The notes beneath the pieces are model-generated. The model was not told the DNA's origin. It did no database searches and saw only the letters and a list, made by a program, of their open reading frames with translations. Made by a program: the position numbers and the translations under genes. This document shows positions 16,164 through 25,228 of a stretch of DNA of 64,000 bases, one piece after another (position 1 is the stretch's first letter; the number at the start of each line of letters is the position of its first letter). The stretch covers positions 183,955 to 247,954 of the forward strand of contig CAZWSX010000008.1 of the NCBI GenBank assembly GCA_964636985.1, in the 5' to 3' direction. The DNA is from CAZWSX01 sp964636985 (GTDB taxonomy: Bacteria; Planctomycetota; Planctomycetia; Pirellulales; Pirellulaceae).

Positions 16164-17294
16164 ATGACTAATGACCGCCGGAAATTTCGCACCGAGTTTC
16201 GCAAGGGACAACAGTCCCGGCGGCGCGAGGGGGATTTGACCCGGCGAGTACAAGAAGGCGAAGAAACGCTCGACGATGCGCAATCGCAGCGGGTAAGCGG
16301 CAAAGGGGATTTGACTCGTTACCGGACGATCGTCGGGGCAACTGCTGACGACTCCGGCGGGCTGGGAGTCACGCTCGGCGTCGATGCCGCCGGATCGCTT
16401 CCGGGACGCGTGCTCCGGGTCCACGGGCTCGATAGCGTCGTCCAAACCGATGACGGCCGAGTCTTCCGCTGCGCAACGCGGCGGCTGCTTAAGTCGCTTT
16501 CCACCGACCAACGGCATGTGGTAGCAGCCGGCGATAGAGTTTTCATTCGGCCCGAAGGGACCAATCAAGGCTTCATCGAACGGGTCGAGCCGCGTCACGG
16601 TGTTCTCAGCCGAACCAGCCGGGGGCGGCGACATGTGATCGTCACCAATGTCGACCAACTTATCATCGTCGCCAGCGCGGCCGAGCCAGTCCTCAAGCCG
16701 AATCTGATCGATCGATACCTCGTAACAGCCGAGCAAATGCGAATCGAGCCGATCATTTGCATCAACAAAGTCGACCTGGTCGATCCTGCCGACCTCCAAC
16801 CTTTGGCCGGCGTCTACGGCCGAATGGGCTACGAGGTCCACTTGATCTCCGCCGATCGCGGTTGGGGTGTTTCTCGCATCAAGGCCCGCCTGGCCGGGCG
16901 GCAGTCGGTTGTTTCGGGGCAAAGCGGTGTGGGGAAATCGTCGCTGCTCAATGCCGTCGATCCGGGACTGGCTCTACGAGTTGCCACCGTGAGCGCCGAA
17001 AACGAAAAGGGACGCCACACCACGACCACGGCGCAGCTGATTCCCCTCCCCTTCGGCGGCTTTGTGGTCGATACGCCTGGCATTCGGCAGTTTCAGTTGT
17101 GGGATGTGATCCCCGAAGAGACGGCCGCGCTCTATCGCGACATTCGCCCCTTCGTCGCCGGATGCCGGTTCCCCGATTGCTCGCACACGCACGAAATGGA
17201 TTGCGCCGTTAAAGACGCCGTTGCGGACGGGCGAATCGATCTACGGCGCTACGAAAGCTACCAGCAGCTTTTTGCCGGCGAGGAAGCGACCTAG
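16164..17294 (+). CDS. rsgA: Ribosome small subunit-dependent GTPase RsgA
   Basis: A 376-residue circularly permuted GTPase that assists late 30S subunit maturation. A basic N-terminal extension precedes an OB-fold. The permuted order is visible: G4 NKVD comes before G1 GQSGVGKSSLLN, then G3 DTPG. The C-terminal zinc finger is CRFPDCSHTHEMDC. ATG 16164 is preferred; an in-frame TTG at 16149 would add five residues. It follows ftsH and is followed within 18 bases by the cysteine desulfurase gene, so the three may be one operon. Confidence 0.95.
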   Translation: MTNDRRKFRTEFRKGQQSRRREGDLTRRVQEGEETLDDAQSQRVSGKGDLTRYRTIVGATADDSGGLGVTLGVDAAGSLPGRVLRVHGLDSVVQTDDGRVFRCATRRLLKSLSTDQRHVVAAGDRVFIRPEGTNQGFIERVEPRHGVLSRTSRGRRHVIVTNVDQLIIVASAAEPVLKPNLIDRYLVTAEQMRIEPIICINKVDLVDPADLQPLAGVYGRMGYEVHLISADRGWGVSRIKARLAGRQSVVSGQSGVGKSSLLNAVDPGLALRVATVSAENEKGRHTTTTAQLIPLPFGGFVVDTPGIRQFQLWDVIPEETAALYRDIRPFVAGCRFPDCSHTHEMDCAVKDAVADGRIDLRRYESYQQLFAGEEAT

Positions 17295-17312
17295 CGGAGT
17301 TCCGTGCGCGCC

Positions 17313-18503
17313 ATGGTTCGTCTTCCCATCTACCTCGATAACCACGCCACCACGCGCTGCGACCCCCGCGTGGTCGAAGCCATGTTGCCGTTCTTCACTG
17401 AGCAGTTTGGCAACGCTTCGAGCACGAACCACAACTTCGGCCACGAGGCCCGCGAGGCCGTCGAAGCAGCGCGCGGCACGATTGCAGCCCTGATCAACGC
17501 CCCCGCTCGCAATATTGTGTTTACCAGCGGCGCCACCGAAAGCAATAACCTCGTGATTCGCGGCGCTAGTGAAAACGCGCGCCGCCGCGGTGATCATCTG
17601 GTGACGGTGACCACCGAACACAAGGCCGTGCTCGATCCGATGCGCCATCTGGCGCGGCGCGGTTTTGAGTTAACGCTGATCGACGTCGAGCAACACGATG
17701 GCCCAACGCCCGGGCGACTCGATCCTCAGCGTATCGTCAACGCACTGCGAGACGATACCGCGCTGGTGAGCGTAATGCTGGCCAACAACGAAATCGGCAT
17801 CATTCACGACATCGCGGCCATGGCCGAAATCTGCCATGCGCGGGGCGTTCCGATTCATGTGGATGCGACGCAAGCTGTTGGCAAAATCGCCGTCGACGTA
17901 GAGCAATTGGGTGTCGACGCGATGAGTTTTTCCTCGCACAAGATCTACGGTCCTAAAGGGGTGGGCGGGCTGTACGTTCGCAAGCGGGCCCCTCTGGCTC
18001 GACTGGAACCGCAGATGGACGGCGGCGGTCAGGAAGGCGGCCTGCGAAGCGGGACGCTCAATGTTCCGGGCATTGTCGGCTTCGCTGCCGCAGCATCGAT
18101 TTGCGAAAGCGAGATGGCGGCCGAGGCGATCCGGCTTCGCCAACTCCGCGACGACCTGTGGCGAAAGCTGTTGGACCACTTGCCCGACATCGTGTTGAAC
18201 GGCCCCCCGGTCGATTCACCTATTGTCCAGCGGCTGGCTGGTAATTTGAACGTCCATTTCCCAGGTGTCGACGGCGAAGCCTTAATGCTTCATGTTCGTG
18301 ATATCGCGGTTTCCAGCGGCGCCGCCTGCACGTCGGCCAGTCCCGAGCCCAGTCACGTTTTGCGGGCTCTGGGGCTCTCGGACGACAAAACTAGGGCCAG
18401 CCTGCGGTTTGGAATTGGCCGCTTCAATACGGCTGAGGAAATTGATTTCGCGGCGGGTGCGGTGGCCGAAACCGTTCGCAAGTTACGGCGTCTAAAAGAG
18501 TAA
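17313..18503 (+). CDS. Cysteine desulfurase (IscS/NifS class)
   Basis: A 396-residue PLP enzyme that takes sulfur from cysteine and passes it as persulfide to Fe-S assembly or tRNA thiolation. Family motifs: YLDNHATT at the N-terminus, TSGATESNN, the PLP lysine in SFSSHKIYGPKG, and the catalytic Cys in SSGAACTS. The loop form is group I (IscS/NifS). ATG 17313 or a GTG at 17304 are both possible; GGAG lies 4 bases before the GTG and 13 before the ATG. An A-type carrier gene follows, consistent with Fe-S cluster work. An inverted repeat follows the stop. Confidence 0.93.
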   Translation: MVRLPIYLDNHATTRCDPRVVEAMLPFFTEQFGNASSTNHNFGHEAREAVEAARGTIAALINAPARNIVFTSGATESNNLVIRGASENARRRGDHLVTVTTEHKAVLDPMRHLARRGFELTLIDVEQHDGPTPGRLDPQRIVNALRDDTALVSVMLANNEIGIIHDIAAMAEICHARGVPIHVDATQAVGKIAVDVEQLGVDAMSFSSHKIYGPKGVGGLYVRKRAPLARLEPQMDGGGQEGGLRSGTLNVPGIVGFAAAASICESEMAAEAIRLRQLRDDLWRKLLDHLPDIVLNGPPVDSPIVQRLAGNLNVHFPGVDGEALMLHVRDIAVSSGAACTSASPEPSHVLRALGLSDDKTRASLRFGIGRFNTAEEIDFAAGAVAETVRKLRRLKE

Positions 18504-18504
18504 T

Positions 18505-18552
18505 GGCAGGCGCATCGCACCCCTCGTTTGGGTTGTTTGTTATGTGCCTGCC
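18505..18552 (+). terminator. Stem-loop after cysteine desulfurase gene
   Basis: GGCAGGCGCAT (18505-18515) pairs with ATGTGCCTGCC (18542-18552), an 11-base stem with one G-T pair and a 26-base loop, beginning right after the stop codon. There is no T-run. It could end or attenuate transcription before the downstream carrier gene. Confidence 0.4.
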
Positions 18553-18689
18553 AGCCTAAAGAGGCGAATTTTTGGTGAGTTCCCTGCGGATTGGTGCACT
18601 TGCCCTTTTCCCTCGCAAGCTGTTGCTTATATTTCGATAAAGACACACGCGAAAAGTGTTTCCGCTTTCAAAGAGCAAGGACGATAGAT

Positions 18690-19019
18690 ATGCCCATCAT
18701 GTTGACTGAAAAGGCCGCCTCCGAGGTGAGCCGCATTCGAGAAGAACAAAAACAAACCGACAGCTTCCTTCGCATTGGCGTGGCCGGCGGCGGTTGCAGC
18801 GGGTTCAATTACGTTTTCCGACTCGACACCAACTTCGACGAAGAAGCCGATAGCAAGTTCAACATCCACGGACTCGATGTCGTCGTCGACAAGAAGAGCG
18901 ACCTGTACCTCGACGGCACGACGGTCGATTTCATGGACGGCCTCGAGCGCCGTGGATTTACGTTCAACAATCCCAACGCCAAGAAGTCCTGCGGCTGCGG
19001 CAGTTCGTTCAACGCCTAA
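18690..19019 (+). CDS. HesB/IscA-type iron-sulfur carrier
   Basis: A 109-residue A-type carrier that accepts Fe-S clusters and delivers them to apoproteins. The three cluster cysteines are present: one in GGGCSGFNY and two in the C-terminal SCGCGSSF. It begins LTEKAASEV, the usual family start. ATG 18690 is preceded by AAGGA nine bases upstream; the longer reading frame from 18591 has no family match. It lies 186 bases after the cysteine desulfurase. Which of IscA, SufA or ErpA it corresponds to cannot be decided. Confidence 0.93.
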   Translation: MPIMLTEKAASEVSRIREEQKQTDSFLRIGVAGGGCSGFNYVFRLDTNFDEEADSKFNIHGLDVVVDKKSDLYLDGTTVDFMDGLERRGFTFNNPNAKKSCGCGSSFNA

Positions 19020-19109
19020 GCGCAGGCCACAACCGTTTATAGTTGACAGCCTCGTGTTGCCCTTGGAGGCGGCACGGGGTTGTTGCGTTTCTTGAGCCAG
19101 TAGTGCGAC

Positions 19110-22100
19110 TTACCCTAGAGTCCTCTGCTCAGCCTCTTCATCGTTGAGAGGCTCTTCCCATAGCACTTCTGACTCGTCCCAGGTGAAACGCTGGCCCGTG
19201 CGCGTGATTGTGGTCTCGATGATGACCTTCTTCTTTTCTTTCGGCGGCTGAACGTCGACGAGTCGCTGCACCGTTTCAACCACTTCCGGTGGCGGAGGAG
19301 GTGGAAGCGGCTTCGTTACTTCCTTAATCGCATCGGGACCATACGTCTCGTTCATGACGAGGCCTGCTCGATAGGTGTCGGCCGTCCAATCGTAAGGGCG
19401 ATAATCAACCTCGTGAAAGTCGGGGGCCTCCTCGATTATTTCTCGCTCGATCGTCTCCCGCGGTGCGGCTGGTTCAATAACGGCGACCGGGATCGGCTCG
19501 GGCTCCGGTTCAGGTTCGGGGGGCGGCTCGACGACCTTCTTGCGGCGCGGCTTGGGTTCGACCACCACGGGCTCGGGTTCACGTTCGACCAGCTGATGCC
19601 CTGGCAGATTGCGGACGTCGCACTGCGCGTCGCGGAACAGCCGGGCGATATGTTCATGGCAGGTGAACATGAGGACCTGGTGCCCGTGCGTTTTGGCAAA
19701 ATCGCGCATCACCGTCGCCGCGGCCTTGACGCGAATGGTGTCGAAGTTGACTAGCACGTCGTCCAGCACCAGCGGCATTCGCTGGCTGCGGCGTTTGAAG
19801 CTGTTCGCCAGTGCCAAGCGGAGCGAGAGAAACACGGCTTCGCGCGTGCCACGGCTGAGGACGTCGAGCCGGATCGGCTTGCCGTTGGAATCGTCGATCC
19901 TCAATGCCCGTTCTTCGATCGGCGTCCAGATTCGCGTGTATTGGCCGCTCGTTAGTTGTTTGAGGTACTCGGAAGCCTCGCGGAGCGTTTCGGGCTGGCG
20001 ATTGGTTTCGTAGTTGCGGCGGATCGACGTGAGAGCCAGCTCCGTAGCGGCGCTGGTTTGCCATTTGCGGGCGTGTTGGGCGATTTGCCGCTCGACCAGC
20101 GACAGCTCCACCTTCACTTGGTCGAGCCGCCGATCCTCGGCCAGCGTCGTCATTTCCTGCGTCGCCTGGCCGCGCTTTTCGTGTGCGATGCCCAAGCGCG
20201 AGCGCTGGTCGCGGATCTTCGCTTGCACGGCATCGCGGCGCGATTCGAGCGTCCCTTCGTCCGTTCGCGAGAGTTCCTCGTCGAGTTCCTCTTCGGTGAT
20301 CCGTTGGGCCAGCAGGTCGTTGATGCGGACCGACAATTGCTCACGGCTTTTTCGCAGGGCCAGGTATTCATCCCAGCGGCTGGCTGCGCGGCGGAAATCG
20401 CGTTCGTGGCGCACACCCATCTTTTCGAAGAGCTTGTTGCGGTGGAACATCAACCGCTTCACGCCTCGCAGGCCGCGATCATACGAGCGTTTTACTAAGC
20501 GAACTTGCCGCAACAGATCGCGCTTGGTGTGCACCAGTGTTTGCTGCTCGCCGATGATTTTGGCCAGTTGTGCCAGGCGTAACCGGGGTTGATCGCTTTC
20601 GGGCTTGAGACGCATGTCGCCCATGAGTTGATCGACCCGCGCGGCCAGGCCGTGCCACTCACGTTCGCGTTGCTGGAGTTCTTCTCGGCCCAGTTCCAAT
20701 TGCCGGCGGAGCTGCCCCACTTCCTCGCCGCGCTGCGAGAACTGGCGGGCTTGTCCCAGCGTGTAGTTGTCGGGCAAGCCGAGCGCTCGCAGTGCTGTGG
20801 TCCAGCGATTACGCGCTTCGTTGGCTACCCGTTCTTGTTCTTGCTCGGCCGCGATGGCTGCGTCGTGCCGGGCGTGGGCCGCCTCGCGCTGCCCATGCAG
20901 CGGGACTAGCTCTTCGAGCCGCCGCAGGTCGTCGTCGGCACGCTGCAAGCGAACGTCAATTGCGCCGCCACCTGACGGCAAGGATTGATCAATTTCGTCG
21001 CGCTGCGCGACCAGTTCCGAATGCTGCCGATTGAGATGCGCCAGCTGGCGGCGCGCCGTTTCCAGACGGAGTGCCGATTGCCGCTCGTACGAGCGGCCCC
21101 ACATGAGCGATGCCACCATCCCGAACATTCCCAGAAGGAACAGCACGATGGGGACGCTCCATCGGGAAACGCCGCTGTTCTCGGTGGACAACGATGCGCG
21201 GCCCCCGATACCCAACGAGTAGTCCGGAGCGAAGATCATGATCAAGGCGACGAATGCCAAGACGAAGCCCAGCACGAAGATCGATCCGAGCGCGATCTGC
21301 GTACCCAAGGGCAAGCCTTGACGATCGAAGAGTTCGTCGCGGTAGCGCTCGATCTCCTCGCGCTGCCGTGCCATCTGCTCGAGCTTTTGCTCGACTTGGA
21401 TCCGCTTGCGGAGCATCTGTGCCCGCTCGGCCGCTCGGCCAATAGCCAGTGTCAGGTCGGTTTCGTTTCGTTCGGCGAGCCGCAGTTCGATTTTCGAAGC
21501 GAGTTGGTCAAGCAATTGTTTCGCTTCCTGCCGACTTCGCTTGGCAGCCTCCAGCTTCGACTCTTCCTCCTCCAACAGGCGAGCTGGCTTACGAAGCGCC
21601 GCCGTGTGGTTGACTTGCACATGCGAGTCGTACATCGCAACAGCGTTAGCAGCTGGTGTTCCTGGGGCGCTGTTGGCGGTCGAGCCGCCTTGAAGTCGCG
21701 TCTCCACCTCGCGAATTTCCGTTCGCAACCGCTCCATTTGCCCTTCGAGCGTTTCTAGCCAAGGGGATTGCTCGGTCAGAGCAGCGATGCGCGGTGCATT
21801 CGCCCAAAGCGGTCCATTGATCTTGAGGGCCTTGGCGTCGTTGCGAATCTTGTCGCGCTGGACGGTGAACTTGGTCAGTTCCTGCTTGCCGGCCTCGATT
21901 TCCTTGTTGAGTTTGTTAAGCCGGTCGACAATCTTCTGCGTGATTTTGGCTGGCAGCCCGATCGACTCCAGTTTGCGATCGATCTCGACGCGCTGGCCCC
22001 AAATCTCGCGACATTGCAAGGCGATTTCCATCGTTCGCGCCCGGCGATCCATATCGCCGATCGACTTTTCCAACTCATTCGCTTCTTGAAGCAATTCGTT

Positions 22101-22787
22101 GCGGAGGGCGCTCAGCTTGCGCCACCGCTCGCCGCGGGTACTTAGTTCGCGCATTTCGTCGCGGAGCTTGTCACGCTTTACAACCAGCGGCGTCACCATC
22201 GACGGTTTTTCCGCTGCGCTTGCCCCCGACAGTTGCAGCGGATTCGTTCCAACAATCTTTTGGCGCGACGACTGGAGCTCGCGGACTACGTCGACCAGCG
22301 AGACACGGTCGAGCCCGCCCGTCAGGCGATACAGATGATCGGCAGCGGCCGTGTCGTCGAGGGTCCCCAGTTCCTGAATTTCGCGAAGACCGATCGCGAA
22401 GACGTTATTGAACGTTTGTTCGTCGACGCCGGAGAGCATGTTCTCCAGTTGGAAGAGTCCGTGGTTAACGCCGTCGTGCGAGATCACGCTTACTTCGCCG
22501 AGCTGATCAGGGCGATCGTCGAGCGAAGCGTGCCGGACGAGGCGATACTTGCCCGTTTCGTCCTCGGCCAAGATGTGGCCGCCGGGACGGCCTCCGTGGA
22601 CAGGCGGCAGATAGCGCACGCGTCGCGCAGGCGAAAACCCGTAGAGGACCGTGCGGATGAACTGCATGAGGGTCGTCTTGCCCGCTTCGTTGGGGCCGTA
22701 GAAGACCGTCACGCCATCGGACAACGATCCGAGCGAGAGGTCCTTCCACGCGCCGAATCCATCGACATGGATCTCGGAGATTCTCAT
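19110..22787 (-). CDS. YhaN-like SMC/Rad50-type ATPase with internal membrane segments
   Basis: A 1225-residue ABC/SMC-type ATPase. Walker A GPNEAGKTT is at residues 31-39 in the AAA_27 (YhaN) N-terminal context; long coiled coils follow. Two hydrophobic stretches near 497-522 and 542-562 sit mid-coil, a feature of YhaN-type proteins. Coil then resumes; the signature loop LSRGTRE is near 977 and Walker B LVLDDVLVNFD near 1005. From about 1075 the protein has a Pro/Glu-rich tail not expected in Rad50 or SbcC. The Mre11-like gene lies upstream on the same strand, 232 bases away, with repeat DNA between. Likely role: membrane-linked DNA end processing or repair, inferred from family. Confidence 0.85.
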   Translation of the reverse strand: MRISEIHVDGFGAWKDLSLGSLSDGVTVFYGPNEAGKTTLMQFIRTVLYGFSPARRVRYLPPVHGGRPGGHILAEDETGKYRLVRHASLDDRPDQLGEVSVISHDGVNHGLFQLENMLSGVDEQTFNNVFAIGLREIQELGTLDDTAAADHLYRLTGGLDRVSLVDVVRELQSSRQKIVGTNPLQLSGASAAEKPSMVTPLVVKRDKLRDEMRELSTRGERWRKLSALRNELLQEANELEKSIGDMDRRARTMEIALQCREIWGQRVEIDRKLESIGLPAKITQKIVDRLNKLNKEIEAGKQELTKFTVQRDKIRNDAKALKINGPLWANAPRIAALTEQSPWLETLEGQMERLRTEIREVETRLQGGSTANSAPGTPAANAVAMYDSHVQVNHTAALRKPARLLEEEESKLEAAKRSRQEAKQLLDQLASKIELRLAERNETDLTLAIGRAAERAQMLRKRIQVEQKLEQMARQREEIERYRDELFDRQGLPLGTQIALGSIFVLGFVLAFVALIMIFAPDYSLGIGGRASLSTENSGVSRWSVPIVLFLLGMFGMVASLMWGRSYERQSALRLETARRQLAHLNRQHSELVAQRDEIDQSLPSGGGAIDVRLQRADDDLRRLEELVPLHGQREAAHARHDAAIAAEQEQERVANEARNRWTTALRALGLPDNYTLGQARQFSQRGEEVGQLRRQLELGREELQQREREWHGLAARVDQLMGDMRLKPESDQPRLRLAQLAKIIGEQQTLVHTKRDLLRQVRLVKRSYDRGLRGVKRLMFHRNKLFEKMGVRHERDFRRAASRWDEYLALRKSREQLSVRINDLLAQRITEEELDEELSRTDEGTLESRRDAVQAKIRDQRSRLGIAHEKRGQATQEMTTLAEDRRLDQVKVELSLVERQIAQHARKWQTSAATELALTSIRRNYETNRQPETLREASEYLKQLTSGQYTRIWTPIEERALRIDDSNGKPIRLDVLSRGTREAVFLSLRLALANSFKRRSQRMPLVLDDVLVNFDTIRVKAAATVMRDFAKTHGHQVLMFTCHEHIARLFRDAQCDVRNLPGHQLVEREPEPVVVEPKPRRKKVVEPPPEPEPEPEPIPVAVIEPAAPRETIEREIIEEAPDFHEVDYRPYDWTADTYRAGLVMNETYGPDAIKEVTKPLPPPPPPEVVETVQRLVDVQPPKEKKKVIIETTITRTGQRFTWDESEVLWEEPLNDEEAEQRTLG

Positions 22788-22824
22788 GCAACCAAACTCC
22801 GCTGCTTTTCGTTTCTTGTTTTTG

Positions 22825-22985
22825 CCACAGAGATCACAGAGGACTCAGAGAGAAGTGCATTTGCCTCACTTCGCAAATCAAAAATCATCAGTCATCAATC
22901 AACTAATGCTTTGTCCGACAGTGTGATGTCCGCTTACTTACTGGCCGCACTGCGCACGGATAGGAATGTCCGTGCTACTTTTCAT
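22825..22985. repeat. Composite dispersed intergenic repeat, copy B (inverted)
   Basis: Between the YhaN-like and Mre11-like genes lies the same composite as at 3177-3374, on the opposite strand: a TTGCCACAGAGATCACAGAGG segment (from about 22824), a CATCAGTCATCAATCAA run near 22888, a TTGTCCGAC linker region, and the hairpin GCACGGATAGGAATGTCCGTGC (about 22957-22977). Its edge AAAAGTAGCACGGACATTCC is identical to copy A apart from one stem base further in. No coding sequence is visible. Confidence 0.75.
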
Positions 22986-23019
22986 CGCTCTCGGTGAACT
23001 CTGTGTCCTCTGTGGCTAA

Positions 23020-24294
23020 TCATTCCCGCCCGGCTTTTGCTTTGACTTGGCGTTGGGTTTCGACGGGGCCGGGGTCGTCGCCGCTAAGGAGTTCCACTCC
23101 CAACACGGCGGCTTCGTCGAGCACTTCGCGCCGGATGACTTGGTCGGCGATTCGCAGGTCGACTTCCCACGTGTCGGTGAGGGCCTTCTCCGGCAGCATC
23201 GGTTCCACATCGATGGGATGGTTGGAATCGCTTTGCCACTCGCGAACCGCCCGCAGAAAGTCGCCGCGAATCGAGTCCTCGTCGAACCACGCGTCGGCTT
23301 GTTCGACCGGCGGGACTAACTCGACTCCTACCGTCCAAATCGGGTATTTGAGCCGCGCCAAGTCCTCGCGAAGACGCTCGGTTAGTTTCTCGACGATCCC
23401 TGCCCGCTTGGTGGCGAGGGTCCAGCGATCGACGCCATCAACAAGCCATGTCACCAATTGAGGACGTTCTTCCGCGTCGCCCATCAGCTTTTTACCGCGC
23501 TCGGCGATCAACCGTTCCAAGTCAGTGTAGGTGGACGAGGCAGGGACGACCACGCGTTCTCGCTGCCAGCGGACGACGTCGGTCGGCACCAGTCGCATCC
23601 GGGCCGTGTGTTCCTTCTCGACGGTAACCACCGTGCATCCGTGGGAGCCGATTTCGTCGGCTGCCCGACCTTGGGGCGAACCGCTGTAGTGAACCGTATA
23701 AGGAGACGATGTCGGTGTGCTGCGATTGTGCTCTCCGCCAAGGGCCCAAAAGTTGATGCGTTGCCGGCCCAGGGCAGCGCCGTCGACACGGCCGCTTGCC
23801 ACCGCGATGCCGAATAGCCGACTATCTTCATGATCGAAGTCGGAGACGCGAATATCACCACGTGCGGCCCGGCTTTGCCCAAAGATCGCTGCGACGGGTG
23901 TTTCGTCGCGAAGGTGAGTCAATTCCTCGACGCGCCCGGCAGGAAAAACTTGCACGCTCGGCGGCAGACGGAGCGAATCGGGCCAGACGTCGGGGCGATC
24001 GACATTTCCACCCGCCCAGTAGACGGCGATTCCCTCGTCGTGCATCCGCTGGAATTGCTCGAGTAAGAACGCATAGGCGCGCGGCGCGCACTCGCCGGGA
24101 TCGATCAGATCGCCAGCCAAGAGCAGGAAATCAGCTTCTTCCTGGATGGCGACATCAAAAACCTTTTTGGCGGAGTGATAAGGAGCGTCGACAAACCAGT
24201 CCTTCCATTCGTCGCGCAATTCGGACACACCGGTGAGGGGCTGTTCGAGGTGGAAGTCGCTGGAGTGGACGAACTTCAGAGCGCCCGAAGGCAT
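23020..24294 (-). CDS. Mre11/SbcD/YhaO-like phosphoesterase, probably with impaired active site
   Basis: A 424-residue calcineurin-like phosphoesterase in the Mre11/YhaO group, partner of the ATPase next door. Visible metal-site motifs: D13 and H15 in SSDFHLE, D62 and D65 in GDLID, N97 in GGNVD. But the catalytic His of the GNHD motif is V98, the His expected in a later LHG motif aligns with S167, and the first His of GHxH is G187 (LGGEHNR); only H189 remains. The fold is clear, yet nuclease activity is doubtful. The C-terminal 170 residues are helical, as in capping domains. Start ATG 24294. Confidence 0.82.
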   Translation of the reverse strand: MPSGALKFVHSSDFHLEQPLTGVSELRDEWKDWFVDAPYHSAKKVFDVAIQEEADFLLLAGDLIDPGECAPRAYAFLLEQFQRMHDEGIAVYWAGGNVDRPDVWPDSLRLPPSVQVFPAGRVEELTHLRDETPVAAIFGQSRAARGDIRVSDFDHEDSRLFGIAVASGRVDGAALGRQRINFWALGGEHNRSTPTSSPYTVHYSGSPQGRAADEIGSHGCTVVTVEKEHTARMRLVPTDVVRWQRERVVVPASSTYTDLERLIAERGKKLMGDAEERPQLVTWLVDGVDRWTLATKRAGIVEKLTERLREDLARLKYPIWTVGVELVPPVEQADAWFDEDSIRGDFLRAVREWQSDSNHPIDVEPMLPEKALTDTWEVDLRIADQVIRREVLDEAAVLGVELLSGDDPGPVETQRQVKAKAGRE

Positions 24295-24677
24295 ATTTGC
24301 ATCCCTGTTTGAAGCGCCGAACTCGCCCTTTTCTTACGCGAGCCCAATGGTAATTGGCCGCATCAATAAATGGCTCAGACGCCAGGCCGTTACTTTTCCC
24401 CGCGAGATGTCCGCGTCCCTGCTAGTGACGTAATCCTGATGGCAGGCCATATGTGCAGCCGCCGGTCGATCCATCGTGGATCGACACTGCGACGTGTTTT
24501 GATCGTAAACCCTTACGGCAAAGGCGATTTCGCGTCCTTACACCGCGTTCCTAGTGTACCGTTTTCCCCGTTTTTGCACCACGATCGCACGGCGCAGCAC
24601 GCCATGCTGGCTAGGAATATGCGCAAACCGGGCGAAATGGTCAATCGCAAGTGGCTGAATCTGGATTTCCCGGTTAG
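24295..24677. other. Gap without a convincing gene
   Basis: This 383-base stretch upstream of the Mre11-like gene has open frames on the plus strand, but none with recognisable family features or a good ribosome site. It contains a perfect 9-base palindrome with a 3-base centre at 24465-24485 (GTCGATCCA/TGGATCGAC), which could be an operator or terminator for either flanking minus-strand gene. Confidence 0.5.
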
Positions 24678-25139
24678 CTATTGCCGGACCCAGAGCCCAA
24701 AGCCGAGTTCAGTCGCCAGGACTAGATACTTTCCAGACGGCGAAAAGCCCCACGCGACCACATCCGTGGGGCGGGCCACGACGAGGAACCGCCCGTTGAG
24801 GTAGTCCGCGAAACCAGGCTCGCGCAGGAGCAGCGTCACTTGCGGCCAATCGATTGCCAATTGCTCCGTCGACCACCCGTCGGGCGTGGTTGAAACGAGC
24901 GCGGAGCCTGCTGCCTCTGACCGCGCGACGGCAGGTTCGCCAGTCGACGATAGAAAGAGGCAAACGTCGCTGACGCGGCTGACGACGACAAGCGATTCGT
25001 CCTCCGTGAGGCCGATCTCTTGAATCCCTTCAACGGGCGTCTTCGCAACGAGTTTCCATCCCGAAGGTGGCGAGATCGGCGTTGCACGAACTATGGCGAT
25101 AGCGGATTGAAAGTCGTCCACGATGTCAAGAGCTCGCAA
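24678..25139 (-). CDS. Hypothetical protein, beta-propeller-like tail
   Basis: A 153-residue protein I do not recognise. The C-terminus WGFSPSGKYLVLATELGFGLWV resembles the end of a WD40-type blade, and the rest has alternating hydrophobic strands (ESLVVVSRVSDVCLF, GRFLVVARPTDVVAW), so a partial propeller-like fold is plausible. The start is TTG at 25139 without a clear ribosome site; it could be shorter. It is divergent from ruvC. The plus-strand frame across it lacks any such pattern, so I favour the minus strand. Confidence 0.55.
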   Translation of the reverse strand: MRALDIVDDFQSAIAIVRATPISPPSGWKLVAKTPVEGIQEIGLTEDESLVVVSRVSDVCLFLSSTGEPAVARSEAAGSALVSTTPDGWSTEQLAIDWPQVTLLLREPGFADYLNGRFLVVARPTDVVAWGFSPSGKYLVLATELGFGLWVRQ

Positions 25140-25228
25140 GCAAAAGGTCGATTTGTTCGTACAATGCGTGACCTTGGGTCGACGCTTTGGAAAGGGATTT
25201 CACCGCTGCTATGTTTCCTGATGGCTCC

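Noticed and set aside
24370..24804. 144-residue plus-strand frame upstream of ruvC
   Set aside because: No ribosome site, no family pieces, and it overlaps the 3' half of a better minus-strand gene.
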